A stretch of DNA of 64,000 nt. Source: Promineifilum sp. (lineage in GTDB: Bacteria; Chloroflexota; Anaerolineae; Promineifilales; Promineifilaceae). This document shows, piece after piece, positions 1 to 7,729 of this stretch; the first letter of the stretch is position 1, and each line of letters starts with the position of its first letter. The notes under the pieces were generated by a model, which was not told the origin of the DNA, made no database searches, and saw nothing but the letters and a program-made list of their open reading frames with translations. The position numbers were made by a program, and so were the translations under genes. The stretch spans positions 1 to 64,000 of the forward strand of contig JACKBY010000014.1 of NCBI GenBank assembly GCA_020634335.1. Reading direction: 5' to 3'.

Positions 1-252
1 GCGCGTGCTCGGCTCATAGAACAGGCAGGCCAGCACCCGCCCCTTCAGCAAGTCCACGCCGTGGACGCGCTCGACCATCTCGCGCATCTCCTCGGCGCGG
101 CCGAAGATGTAGGCCAGCTTGTCACGGTCGAACTGATCGACCGACAGGATGTCCCAGCCGGTCAGGCCGTTGGCCCGCGCGCGGCCGTTGCCGTTCAGCT
201 TCGCTTCCAGTTCCTGCAGATTGAATAACGGTTCCAGTTTTGTCGCTTCCAT
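1..252 (-). CDS. pyrB: Aspartate carbamoyltransferase, N-terminal part (runs off window)
   Basis: Catalytic subunit of aspartate transcarbamoylase, which joins carbamoyl phosphate and aspartate in the second step of pyrimidine synthesis. The first 84 codons are visible. They contain the N-terminal helix region (ILSVDQFDRDKLAYIF) and the start of the carbamoyl-phosphate loop, FYEPSTR, at about residues 78-84, where the gene leaves the window. The ATG at 252 follows AAGGAG at a normal distance. It lies 73 bases downstream of pyrC on the same strand, so the two are probably co-transcribed. The order, dihydroorotase then ATCase, is that of the eukaryotic CAD fusion. Identification is confident; the rest of the gene cannot be seen. 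Confidence 0.93.
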   Translation of the reverse strand, partial: MEATKLEPLFNLQELEAKLNGNGRARANGLTGWDILSVDQFDRDKLAYIFGRAEEMREMVERVHGVDLLKGRVLACLFYEPSTR

Positions 253-325
253 TAGATTGCTCCTTGAATTTGGGAAATCGGACGCGGATGAAGAAAAGCG
301 ATCCGCAGATAATAATTCTTCATTC

Positions 326-1405
326 CTAATCCCGTTCCAGTCCCGCTCCATTGATCACCTGTCCGCTGCCCGGCACGGCCAGCACCGCGCCGTCCTCATA
401 AACGATCTGCCCCCGCAGGACGACCCGGCGCACACGGCCGCCGGCCGTCAGCCCGGCAAAAGGCGTCCAGTCACACTTTGTTTGCCAGCCCGTGGCCGGA
501 ATTGTCCATGGCGTCATATCCACCTCCACCCGCGTGTCCGGCTGAGCCCGCAGGCCAAAGATGCGCCGCGGGTTGTCGTGCATCAGCGCCGTCAGTCGCT
601 CGACCGGCAGGCGGCCGTCGGCCACAGCCGTCAGCATTAGCGGCAGGCTCGTCTCCAGCCCCGGCACGCCCGGCGGCGGGTTGGGGCCGCGCTTCTCGTC
701 CAGGGTGTGCGGCGCGTGGTCGGTGGCGATGCAATCGACCGTGCCGCCCAGCAGATGCGCCCACAGCGCGGCCACGTCCTCGGCCGTGCCCAGCACCGGC
801 CGCATGTCGCCCAACGGCCCCAGCCGCGCCGCGTCGGCCGCGCTCAGGAAGAGATGATGCGGCGATACCTCACAGGTGACGGGCAGCCCGCGCCCCTTGG
901 CGTCGGCGATCAGCTCGATCTCCTCGCGGCGACTGACGTGAACAATGTGGACCGGCCGGTCATAGACCGCCGCCAGCCCGATGGCGACGGCCACACTCTG
1001 CCGCTCGGCGTGCAGGGCGATCACCCTCTCTCGCGGCCACGCCTGGAAGCAAACGGCCAGCGTCGGCAGGTCGTCGACGCGCAGCTTGCCGAAGGTGTCG
1101 TTGAGGTAAATCTTGAGGGCGACAGCCTGGCCGGCCAGCCCGGACAGATGGGTCACGTCCTCCCGCGACGCCCCGGCATAGAGGCCCACGTCGCAGCGCG
1201 CGCCGGCCGCGGCGGCCCGCAGCGCCGCGGCCAGCGCGTCGGGCGTCGTCAGCGGCGGGTTGGTGTTCGGCATCGCCAGCACCATCGTTACCCCGCCGGC
1301 CAGCGCCGCGGCCGTGCCCGTAGCGAAGTCTTCCTTGTGCTCGCCGCCGGGCACGCGCAGGTGGGTGTGAACGTCGATCAGGCCGGGGAGGATCAGGTCG
1401 GGCAT
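326..1405 (-). CDS. pyrC: Dihydroorotase, CAD-like type
   Basis: Cyclises carbamoyl aspartate to dihydroorotate, third step of pyrimidine synthesis, in the cytoplasm. At 359 residues it starts almost directly with the metal motif DVHTHLR (about residues 11-17), so the N-terminal beta-sandwich segment of typical bacterial dihydroorotases is very short. Other visible elements are the presumed carboxylated lysine in LKIYLNDTFGK (near 97), HAERQS, HIVHVSR, CEVSPHHLFLS and the catalytic Asp in CIATDHAPHTLDEK. Several of these (KxYLNxTF, PVTCEVxPHHLFLS, HNPRRIF, VRRVVLRG) match what I remember of the dihydroorotase domain of animal CAD more closely than of E. coli PyrC or B. subtilis PyrC. The ATG at 1405 has GAGGA 7 bases upstream. 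That ribosome site sits in a predicted hairpin of the leader. Confidence 0.93.
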   Translation of the reverse strand: MPDLILPGLIDVHTHLRVPGGEHKEDFATGTAAALAGGVTMVLAMPNTNPPLTTPDALAAALRAAAAGARCDVGLYAGASREDVTHLSGLAGQAVALKIYLNDTFGKLRVDDLPTLAVCFQAWPRERVIALHAERQSVAVAIGLAAVYDRPVHIVHVSRREEIELIADAKGRGLPVTCEVSPHHLFLSAADAARLGPLGDMRPVLGTAEDVAALWAHLLGGTVDCIATDHAPHTLDEKRGPNPPPGVPGLETSLPLMLTAVADGRLPVERLTALMHDNPRRIFGLRAQPDTRVEVDMTPWTIPATGWQTKCDWTPFAGLTAGGRVRRVVLRGQIVYEDGAVLAVPGSGQVINGAGLERD

Positions 1406-1412
1406 AGTGGTT

Positions 1413-1484
1413 CCTCAGACCGCAAAGGTTTCGCAAAACCTCTGAGGATCAGGCAAAAAAAAGCCTGATCCTCTCGGATCAGGC
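1413..1484 (-). promoter_or_regulatory. Candidate attenuator/RBS switch in the pyrC-pyrB leader
   Basis: Read on the minus strand, a 9-bp stem (1484-1476 with 1471-1463, loop GAGA) is followed by eight T residues (1462-1455), a textbook intrinsic terminator placed upstream of pyrC. The downstream half of this stem can pair instead with 1454-1444 (11 bp, loop T8), which would dissolve the terminator. The end of that second pairing overlaps the left arm of a third hairpin, CCTCAG/CTGAGG (1447-1442 with 1418-1413), that buries the pyrC ribosome site. The apical part, AUCC-GAGAGG-AU, resembles the PyrR binding loop consensus but is one base short. Function is inferred from pairing only. Confidence 0.65.
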
Positions 1485-1596
1485 TCATATGGGTGAATGG
1501 AATGGCGTACCGGGCCGGTTGATTGGTCTCCCGGTAATCGTTCCCGGCCGAACGCTCGGCCGCCAGTATGTCGATCAACGCGCACACTGGGATAGC

Positions 1597-1625
1597 AGTG
1601 TAGCACGAAGCCCGGAGAACAGCAA
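1597..1625 (-). promoter_or_regulatory. Sigma-70-type promoter of the pyrC-pyrB operon
   Basis: On the minus strand TTGCTG (1625-1620) and TACACT (1602-1597) are separated by exactly 17 bases. Transcription would start near 1590 and give a leader of about 185 nucleotides ahead of pyrC, long enough for the attenuator described at 1413-1484. The leader also holds a CGGCCGA/TCGGCCG hairpin. No leader peptide with a ribosome site was found; a 31-codon frame from 1488 overlaps the pyrC start but has no Shine-Dalgarno. Confidence 0.55.
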
Positions 1626-1678
1626 GAAAATCAGGAATTAGCACTCAGGAATCAGGAACGGCAGAAGGGGTCCTCCGC

Positions 1679-1710
1679 ATTCGTCATTCGTCATTCGTCA
1701 TTCGTCATTT
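1679..1710. repeat. Heptamer array, ATTCGTC type
   Basis: About four and a half copies of ATTCGTC lie directly after the stop codon of the ferritin-like gene on the minus strand. On that strand the array reads GACGAAT, with TGA codons in all three frames. Confidence 0.85.
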
Positions 1711-1711
1711 A

Positions 1712-2137
1712 TCAGAGTGTCCAGTCGCGCAGCATGCGCGCCGTCTCTTCGCGATGGCCGGTCTCATCGCGCACCATGTCTTCCAACTGCACCTTCAGCC
1801 CGATGTCGCCGAATTCGTCAGCCTGCTCAGCGCGTTTGGTATAGCCCTCGACGGCGCGGGACTCGGCTTCCATCACCGCCTCCAGCATCTCGCGGTTGGT
1901 ATGAGCCGCCTTGACGGCGCTGGGCTTGGTGGTCGGCTCGCCGCCGAGAGCGACGATTTTGTTGGCCAGGAACTGGGCGTGCCCCTGCTCGTCGGGCACT
2001 TCGGCCAGAAAGAAATCGACCAGTTGCGGCCGGTAGGGGCCGGTGACTTTAGCGGCATAGACAGTATATTGAATAGCGGCCGCGAGTTCGTCGGCCAAGT
2101 CTTTGTTGAGATTATCGATAATGGTTTTGGTATCCAT
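1712..2137 (-). CDS. Ferritin-like diiron protein (bacterioferritin/Dps-like)
   Basis: A 141-residue, probably all-helical cytoplasmic protein of the ferritin-like superfamily. Four helices with spaced carboxylates and histidines are visible: DELAAAIQY (about 16-24), DEQGHAQF (about 49-56), EAESRAVEGY (about 90-99) and DETGHREE (about 124-131). The two ExxH-like pairs are the usual metal ligands of a di-iron centre. Iron storage or detoxification is the likely role; whether it forms a 12- or 24-mer cannot be told. The ATG at 2137 follows AAAGGATCG. It appears to be monocistronic, and its stop abuts a heptamer array. Confidence 0.8.
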   Translation of the reverse strand: MDTKTIIDNLNKDLADELAAAIQYTVYAAKVTGPYRPQLVDFFLAEVPDEQGHAQFLANKIVALGGEPTTKPSAVKAAHTNREMLEAVMEAESRAVEGYTKRAEQADEFGDIGLKVQLEDMVRDETGHREETARMLRDWTL

Positions 2138-2307
2138 TGATACACGATCCTTTTGGCTAGACCGGCGGGGGTAAAACGTCGGCGGCGCGCCGCGCCGGTC
2201 GGCAACGCACCGTAGAGAACGCTGTATAACTTATTTTACCAGGGGAATCGCTCTTGGGAAAGTAAGTCTAACCCTGTGCTAGGGTTTTCCCCAATCGCCC
2301 GCCCCCC

Positions 2308-2378
2308 GTAACGCCGGTTTCCAAACCGGCTCCCCATCCCATCTCGCTCTCGGCTGCCGGATAAGAATCCGGCGTTAC
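2308..2378. repeat. 71-bp palindromic dispersed element, copy 1
   Basis: Starts GTAACGCCGG and ends CCGGCGTTAC. Internal arms (CCGGTTT/AAACCGG and GCCGGATAAGAATCCGGC) give two stem-loops. The same 71-bp layout recurs at 10457, 58085 and 60164, with shorter relatives at 45490 and 55384. Confidence 0.85.
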
Positions 2379-2388
2379 CTGCGGCCGG

Positions 2389-3030
2389 CTAATCCTCAAC
2401 CTTCACCGACTCCGCCGCCACCTGCTCCAGCACGCGCCGGATCATCGCCGGCGGCTGCGCGCCGCTGAAGGCGTACTTGTCGTTGAAGATAAAGAAAGGC
2501 ACGCCGCTGATGCCCGCTTGCCCGGCGAAGGCCACGTCGGCCAGCACCTCGGCCGTGCCCTCATCGCCGGCCAGCGCCTCGCGAACGGCCGCGCCGTCCA
2601 GCCCGCACGATTGAGCCACGTCGACCAGCACCGCCACGTCACCGATGTCGCGGCCGTGCTCGAAGTAGGCGGCATACAGCGCGTCGAGCACCTCGCCGCG
2701 CTTGTCCTCCGGGGCCAGATAGGCCAGCCGGTGGGAAAGCATCGTGTTGGGGGCCTGGTCGATGGCCTCGAAGTTGAAGGTCAGGCCGACGGCCGCGCCC
2801 CGGTCGCGCGGGGCGGCGAAAAACTGCTCCAGCGGCACGCGGCCGCCACCCTTGGCGGTCATGTGGCCGCGAAAGTCGCGCCCTTCCGGCGGGATGGTGG
2901 GGTCGAGGAAGAAGCTTCGATAGCGCACAGTCACCGGCTCGCCCGCCCACTCGGCCAGGGCCAGCTCCAGATGGCGCTTGCCGATGCGACACCAGGGGCA
3001 GACGGTGTCGGAAAACAGATCAATTTGCAT
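2389..3030 (-). CDS. DsbA-family thiol oxidoreductase (FrnE-like)
   Basis: A 213-residue thioredoxin-fold protein with a DsbA-type helical insertion. The redox motif CPWC lies near residue 11 (FSDTVCPWC), and the cis-proline region GVPFFIF is near the C-terminus (about 180), as in FrnE and 2-hydroxychromene-2-carboxylate isomerase-like proteins. There is no signal peptide, so it probably acts in the cytoplasm on disulfides or organic thiols. The ATG at 3030 is preferred because GTGAGGG lies just upstream; a GTG at 3042 is in frame but poorly placed. A 71-bp repeat sits directly behind the gene. The exact substrate is unknown. Confidence 0.82.
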   Translation of the reverse strand: MQIDLFSDTVCPWCRIGKRHLELALAEWAGEPVTVRYRSFFLDPTIPPEGRDFRGHMTAKGGGRVPLEQFFAAPRDRGAAVGLTFNFEAIDQAPNTMLSHRLAYLAPEDKRGEVLDALYAAYFEHGRDIGDVAVLVDVAQSCGLDGAAVREALAGDEGTAEVLADVAFAGQAGISGVPFFIFNDKYAFSGAQPPAMIRRVLEQVAAESVKVED

Positions 3031-3185
3031 GAGATCCCTCACCTTCGTCCACAGAAATTGTCAATCTGCCGGAACTCCCTTAGGGCCCATTTACTCCAGG
3101 CAGGATTATGGCAGATTCGTGTTATTATAATCGGTGTTCGTCTTGTCCCCGAATTAGCAGACAACTACTCATTTAAGGAGACCTT

Positions 3186-3896
3186 ATGCAAATCGAACTT
3201 CTCTACCGGCCCGCCTTCTCGCTGGGCATGATCCATCTCGACGGCGGCGAGCAAGTCCGCGTCGAGGCCGCCTCGATGGTCAGCATGTCGCAGGGCATCA
3301 CGCTGTCGACGGCGGCCACAGGTGGCATCCTCAAATCCATCAGCCGCTCCGTGCTGGGCGGCCAGACCTTCTTCCAGAACACCTACACCGCCCCGCCGGG
3401 CGGCGGCCAGCTGGGCGTGGCCCCGGCCCTCACCGGCGACCTGATGGTGCTGGAGCTTCAGGACGAAATGCTGATGGTGCAATCCGGCTCCTTTCTGGCC
3501 TCGGCCATAGGCATCACCACCGACGCCAAGTGGGGCGGGGCCAAGACGTTCTTCGCCTCCGAGGGGTTGATCATGTTGCGAGCAAGCGGCAGCGGGCCGC
3601 TGCTGCTGTCGTCCTATGGGGCCATTCACGAGATGAACCTGGCTGCGGGCGAGATGGTTTCGGTCGATACCGGCCACCTGGTCGCCTTCACCCAGGACAT
3701 CGACTTCCAGCTGCGCAAAGCCGGCGGCATGAAGTCGCTGCTCTTCAGCGGCGAAGGGCTGGTGGTCGACCTGACCGGGCCGGGGCGGGTGCTGATGCAG
3801 ACCCGCTCGACCGACCAGTTCCTGAGCTGGCTGGTCCCCAAGCTGCCCAGAAGTAGCGGAGGCAGCAGCAGCGGGTTTTCCATCAACAGCGGCTAG
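3186..3896 (+). CDS. AIM24/TIGR00266-family protein
   Basis: A 236-residue, glycine-rich beta-sheet protein. The run from LLYRPAFSLGMIHLDGGEQVRVEAG-like start through GGILKSISRSVLGG, FFQNTYTAPP and a late LRKAGGMKSLLFSGEGLVVDL segment is typical of the TIGR00266/AIM24 family, found widely in bacteria and in yeast mitochondria. The biochemical role of the family is not known. No signal peptide or membrane segment is present; the last 15 residues are a Ser/Gly tail. AAGGAG precedes the ATG at a good distance. It stands alone and converges on the membrane protein gene at 3980. Confidence 0.82.
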   Translation: MQIELLYRPAFSLGMIHLDGGEQVRVEAASMVSMSQGITLSTAATGGILKSISRSVLGGQTFFQNTYTAPPGGGQLGVAPALTGDLMVLELQDEMLMVQSGSFLASAIGITTDAKWGGAKTFFASEGLIMLRASGSGPLLLSSYGAIHEMNLAAGEMVSVDTGHLVAFTQDIDFQLRKAGGMKSLLFSGEGLVVDLTGPGRVLMQTRSTDQFLSWLVPKLPRSSGGSSSGFSINSG

Positions 3897-3903
3897 TAAG
3901 ACT

Positions 3904-3981
3904 GAGATACGAGATACGAGTTAAAACCGCCCCCCATGGTGCGCGCCGAACTCGTATCTCGTATCTTGTATCTCGTATCTC
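3904..3981. repeat. Inverted heptamer array, ATACGAG/CTCGTAT type
   Basis: Left arm (3904-3921) with two ATACGAG units and right arm (3949-3981) with about four CTCGTAT units flank a roughly 27-base centre, between convergent genes. The stop codon of the minus-strand gene overlaps its edge. Confidence 0.85.
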
Positions 3982-4582
3982 AAGCAACCGGTGCGACAAG
4001 CGCAGGGTCGGGGGCGACGCTGCGTTTCTCCGCCAGCAGATACCAGCCGAGCCACGCCCACGACGCCACAGACAAAACGGCAAAAACGGGGGCCAGAAAA
4101 CCGGCCAGCCCGATCAGTTGTTGCACGACGGCCAGCAGCACCAACAGCGCCCCGGCATATTTGGGCAAGACCCCGGCGCGATAAATCGAGATGCCGAAGG
4201 CAACCAGACCGGCAAACCACATCCAGGACATGACGGAACCAGCCACGGTAAAAAATGGCACCTGCGCGATCTGTTCTGTGGTGAACGCGCCGGCGGCCAC
4301 GCCCAGGTTGACGGCATAATTGCCGATAAAAAACATGGTCGCCAACACCAATAGGACGTAGCCGGCCAAGCCCAGAATCCCACCCCGTTCCGACTGCCGC
4401 GCGAACAGCGCGCCCAGTCCCAAGACCAGGATGGAATCCCCCGCAAACGCCAGCCACAGCCCCAACGCTGTCGGCGCTTGCGGCTGGCCGGACAGAAAAT
4501 AGACAAGATTCCCAATGGCGTACAAAATTGCGGCAATGAGAAGGGCCAGCCCCCCGAGCCGATACAACGATGATGATTTCAT
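3980..4582 (-). CDS. Multi-pass membrane protein, unknown function
   Basis: A 200-residue protein with about six hydrophobic segments (near residues 8-30, 42-60, 68-92, 105-128, 140-155 and 158-182) and short loops. No catalytic motif was recognised. The layout, with GLALLIAAILYAIGNLVYFL at the start, recalls small DUF4386-like integral membrane proteins but the match is loose. The ATG at 4582 is followed directly by a Lys/Ser start and then the first membrane helix, with AGGAGAATG immediately upstream. It is monocistronic, and its stop codon lies at the edge of an inverted heptamer array. Confidence 0.6.
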   Translation of the reverse strand: MKSSSLYRLGGLALLIAAILYAIGNLVYFLSGQPQAPTALGLWLAFAGDSILVLGLGALFARQSERGGILGLAGYVLLVLATMFFIGNYAVNLGVAAGAFTTEQIAQVPFFTVAGSVMSWMWFAGLVAFGISIYRAGVLPKYAGALLVLLAVVQQLIGLAGFLAPVFAVLSVASWAWLGWYLLAEKRSVAPDPALVAPVA

Positions 4583-4916
4583 GACATTCTCCTGTATGCT
4601 TTCCTAAGCGCCGTGGTCTAACGGCATTCGAATCAACCTTTGCACTATTCTCGTGTTCCCGCTGGACTGGGATGGAATGCCGCCAACCGCTGGGTCACGA
4701 TTACTTGATAGTGTAGGGAGGCAGGTGGCTCCTCACCAGTTCAAACAGTGTTCAAAAGTTGTTCAATTTGCCAGATCACAGGGACGAATCGACATCATCA
4801 AGGATGAGGGATGAGGGCAGGCCCGTAAGCTGTCGCCTCCAAACAAAAAAGCCGCGCCGGTCACATCAGCAACCGCCGCGGCTCTTCACTCCTAAATCTT
4901 AACTACTACTTGCTGT
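4583..4916. other. Intergenic region between membrane protein and helicase genes
   Basis: No convincing gene. It holds the helicase terminator at 4841-4883 and the upstream region of the minus-strand membrane protein gene. GTTCAAA repeats near 4740-4765 are too short to interpret. Confidence 0.5.
4841..4883 (-). terminator. Intrinsic terminator after the DEAD-box helicase gene
   Basis: On the minus strand AGCCGCG...CGCGGCT forms a GC-rich stem with one C/C mismatch, followed by TTTTTTG. It lies 33 bases past the helicase stop. Confidence 0.75.
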
Positions 4917-6170
4917 CTACCGTTTCTGGGCCGGCAATCCACCCCGCTGCGACCCACGGAAGCTGCGCGAGCGATAGACGCTCTTCTTCGGCGCGGGGCG
5001 CTGGCTCTCCGGCGTAAAACTGCCGTAGTCGAATCCTTCCATGCGCCGCCGCTCGATGGGCTTGCCCAGCACGATCTCGATGTCGCGTACCATCGTCTCG
5101 TCGTCTTGCACGGCGAAGGTCACGGCCTCGCCGGTGGCCTCGGCCCGGCCGGTGCGGCCGATGCGATGGGTATAGGCGTCGACCGTGTCGGGCATGTCGT
5201 AGTTAACCACATGGGATATGTCGTTGACGTCGATGCCGCGGGCGGCGATGTCGGTCGCCACCAGGATATCGTACTTGCCGCCCTTGAAGCCGTTCATGGC
5301 CGCCTGGCGCTTGTTCTGGGTCATGTTGCCCTGCAAGGCCGCCACGCGATAGCCGCGCTTGTCCAGATCGGCCGCCAACCGTTTGGCGCGGTGCTTGGTG
5401 CGGGTGAAGACCAGCACGCGCGACGTGCGCGTCTCCTCCAGCATGGCGTGGAGCAGCTTGGCCTTCAGCGTCTCCGGCACCGGATACAGCGCGTGGGAGA
5501 CGGTCTTGGCCGGCGCGCCGGCGTTCACCTGCACCGTGGCCGGGTTCTTCAGAATGTCGTCGGCCAGGTGCTTGATGTCGTCGGGCATGGTGGCCGAGAA
5601 AAGCATTGTCTGGCGCTGGGCCGGCACGTGGCGCAGCAGACGCTTGATGTCGGGCAAAAAGCCCATGTCGAGCATCCGGTCGGCCTCGTCGAGCACCAGC
5701 ACCTCGATACCGGACAGGTCGATGTCGCCCTGGCCGATGTGGTCGAGCAGGCGGCCGGGGCAGGCCACGATGATCTCCGTGCCGCGCCGGATGGCCGACA
5801 ACTGCGGCCCCTTGCCCACGCCGCCGTAGATGGCCGCGCTGCGTACCTTGGTGCGGCCGCCGAGCACCGCCGTCGTCTGGTGGATTTGCTCCGCCAGCTC
5901 GCGAGTCGGGGCGACGATCAGCACGCGGGTCTTGCGCAACGGGCCGCGCGTCAGCCGTTGCAGGATGGGCAACATGAAAGCCGCCGTCTTGCCCGTGCCG
6001 GTCATCGCCAGACCCAACACGTCACGCCCTTCGAGGACAAACGGGATGGCCTGTTGTTGAATAGGGGTGGGTGCGTCGTAGCCGGCATCGGCAATGCCGC
6101 CGCGGATACGCGCGTCTAGGTTAAAGTCATCGAATGTGATGTCATTCAATGACTGAGTGGTATCACTCAC
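4917..6170 (-). CDS. DEAD-box ATP-dependent RNA helicase
   Basis: A 417-residue RNA helicase that unwinds structured RNA, probably in ribosome assembly or mRNA turnover. All core motifs are present in order: Q motif (PTPIQQQAIP, about 35-44), motif I TGTGKT (about 58-63), PTRELAEQ, DEAD in VLDEADRMLDMGF (about 160), SAT (about 193), then the second RecA domain with ATDIAARGIDV and HRIGRTGR. The tail of about 60 residues is basic (RSRSFRGSQRGG), as in RhlE-type proteins. The start is GTG at 6170, chosen for AAGGAG 8 bases upstream. A gene name (rhlE, deaD) cannot be fixed without a tree. Confidence 0.93.
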   Translation of the reverse strand: MSDTTQSLNDITFDDFNLDARIRGGIADAGYDAPTPIQQQAIPFVLEGRDVLGLAMTGTGKTAAFMLPILQRLTRGPLRKTRVLIVAPTRELAEQIHQTTAVLGGRTKVRSAAIYGGVGKGPQLSAIRRGTEIIVACPGRLLDHIGQGDIDLSGIEVLVLDEADRMLDMGFLPDIKRLLRHVPAQRQTMLFSATMPDDIKHLADDILKNPATVQVNAGAPAKTVSHALYPVPETLKAKLLHAMLEETRTSRVLVFTRTKHRAKRLAADLDKRGYRVAALQGNMTQNKRQAAMNGFKGGKYDILVATDIAARGIDVNDISHVVNYDMPDTVDAYTHRIGRTGRAEATGEAVTFAVQDDETMVRDIEIVLGKPIERRRMEGFDYGSFTPESQRPAPKKSVYRSRSFRGSQRGGLPAQKR

Positions 6171-6325
6171 TGGGTATACTCCTTGGACTTCATCCAGCCA
6201 AGTCGCACTCCCAGCCGATATGTATAGTCAAAATAATGAATTTGGTCTTGGCGACCGGCTCCATAGCCGCGACGCCATTGGTCAGTATAACAGGGGTAGT
6301 ATATTATGGCAAGTCGGCGGGCAGT

Positions 6326-6763
6326 TTACTCATAATTGTCATTCGCCTCGGCATACGTCCCGGCTACGGCCAGCATCGCGGCGATGGTCAGAATGCCGGG
6401 GGCCAGCAAAGGCGCGGCCCCGCGCAAGGCATCGGCGAGAACGGCCGTCGCCGTTGCGTTGGGCTGGATCTCGCGGGCGAAAGCCAGGTTGCCGGTGAGG
6501 TGAAAATACATCCCCAGCAGCCCACCCAGGGCGATCACGGCCGCGACGGCTCGCAAGACCCGTGTCGCGCCGCGGCCGGCCCGCAGCAACGCGACCAGGA
6601 CCGCGACCACCCCCAGCCCGCTCAACACGAATGGGACGAATTGCAGCGGCTGTTCCGTATGCTCGGCAAAGTACAGTTCCACCGGAACCCCGGCAAAGAT
6701 AAACCCCGCCAGGCCCAGCAAAAACAGCCGCAATCGGTGAATGATCTCTTGTTGTCTGGTCAT
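6326..6763 (-). CDS. Small four-helix membrane protein, unknown
   Basis: A 145-residue protein with four predicted membrane segments (about 12-30, 40-60, 70-90 and 118-138). After helix one comes the short acidic loop PVELYFAEHTEQP; a similar HLT...EIQPN loop follows helix three. No known catalytic motif was recognised. The ATG at 6763 (MTRQQEI) is preferred because GAGGAG stands 6 bases upstream; a longer frame begins 16 codons earlier without a ribosome site. It is on the same strand as the lipoprotein gene at 6852, 88 bases away, so co-transcription is possible. Confidence 0.6.
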   Translation of the reverse strand: MTRQQEIIHRLRLFLLGLAGFIFAGVPVELYFAEHTEQPLQFVPFVLSGLGVVAVLVALLRAGRGATRVLRAVAAVIALGGLLGMYFHLTGNLAFAREIQPNATATAVLADALRGAAPLLAPGILTIAAMLAVAGTYAEANDNYE

Positions 6764-6851
6764 GGCAGCTCCTCGCGGCGGGGCGTGGAGAAGCGGATTA
6801 CACAAACCCACGACGCCACGCCCATCCGCACGAATGAATAGGGGTATCGAC

Positions 6852-7436
6852 TCAGGGCGTCGTCAGGTAGCCGGCCGCGGCGGCGGCGTCTTCGGCCGAG
6901 ACTTGTCCGGCCAGCGCGGCCAGGAAGGCGTCGTTGCCGGCATAGGGTCGCCCGGCCACCAGCGCCGCGGCGACCGTTTCGTCCACGCCCGGCAGTTGCA
7001 TCAACGTCGCTTCGTCGGCGTTATTGATGTCCACCGGCACATATACATACTGCTCGTAGCCGGCCACTACCTCGTCACTTACGTACTTGCCGATCTCCCG
7101 CCGGAATTGCGAGATACTGACGTAGGGCCGGTACTCCTGGAACTCGCGTACCATTCGCGCGCTGAAGCCGGGAATGGTCGCCAGCAGCTCGTCGCCACCG
7201 ACGGTGTTCAGGTTGAGTCGGGTCATGGGCAGTGGAGCCGCGGTGGCCTCGGCCGGAACGGCCGTCGCCTCGATGGAAGCGGCCGTCGCCTCGACCGGAG
7301 TGGTCTCCACAATGGCCGGGGTGGCCGCCGGGGCGGTCGGTTCAACCGTCTGGTTCTGTCCGCCGCAGGCCGCCAATAGACCGATCCAGACCACCATCAA
7401 TCCCCCCGCCGCTCGTTGTACGCTCTTATTGTTCAT
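6852..7436 (-). CDS. Lipoprotein with tandem helix-hairpin-helix (ComEA-like) domains
   Basis: A 194-residue lipoprotein. The signal peptide ends in the lipobox LLAAC (Cys near residue 24). A Thr/Ala/Pro-rich linker follows (to about 70), and then two HhH-type segments: RLNLNTVGGDELLATIPGFS (about 73-92) and VDINNADEATLMQLPGVDE (about 134-152). The pattern LNxNxAxxxxLxxxPGxxxxxA is that of ComEA-type DNA-binding helix-hairpin-helix domains. A surface protein that binds DNA is plausible; a role in uptake cannot be claimed because no other competence gene is nearby. GGAGAGG precedes the ATG. Confidence 0.8.
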   Translation of the reverse strand: MNNKSVQRAAGGLMVVWIGLLAACGGQNQTVEPTAPAATPAIVETTPVEATAASIEATAVPAEATAAPLPMTRLNLNTVGGDELLATIPGFSARMVREFQEYRPYVSISQFRREIGKYVSDEVVAGYEQYVYVPVDINNADEATLMQLPGVDETVAAALVAGRPYAGNDAFLAALAGQVSAEDAAAAAGYLTTP

Positions 7437-7602
7437 TTCAGCCTCTCCAAATGGGTGTCACGTTGAGCCATCGAATCCTGACAGCAGGTCTACCACGCTG
7501 CCGGCCGCTGGGTCAATCAGGAGAAAGAATAGCGCCGAATTGTTCAGAAATTGTGAAGAGAGTGTTGTTGATGTATGAAGCACGACGGCCGAGTGGTTCC
7601 AT

Positions 7603-7634
7603 AAAAAAACCGGGTATCTCGCCAGATACCCGGT
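7603..7634 (-). terminator. Intrinsic terminator downstream of the beta-helix protein gene
   Basis: A perfect 10-bp stem CCGGGTATCT/AGATACCCGG with a 4-base loop, followed on the minus strand by TTTTTTT. It is about 95 bases past the stop at 7730. The rest of 7437-7729 shows no gene. Confidence 0.85.
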
Positions 7635-7729
7635 CACCAACCCGGCGGGTCGTCAGCCACTTGAGTGACGGAGCTGAACGTCAGTCCTCGCCACCTGAAG
7701 TTGCCGGCTACGAACCACGCATGCTTTTC

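Noticed and set aside
1393..1488. A 31-codon leader peptide ahead of pyrC
   Set aside because: No ribosome site, no run of regulatory codons, and it overlaps the hairpins; structure explains the region better.
1485..1590. T-box or known riboswitch in the pyr leader
   Set aside because: No T-box sequence (GGTGGNACCGCG-like) and no conserved riboswitch core could be found; only the attenuator hairpins are supported.
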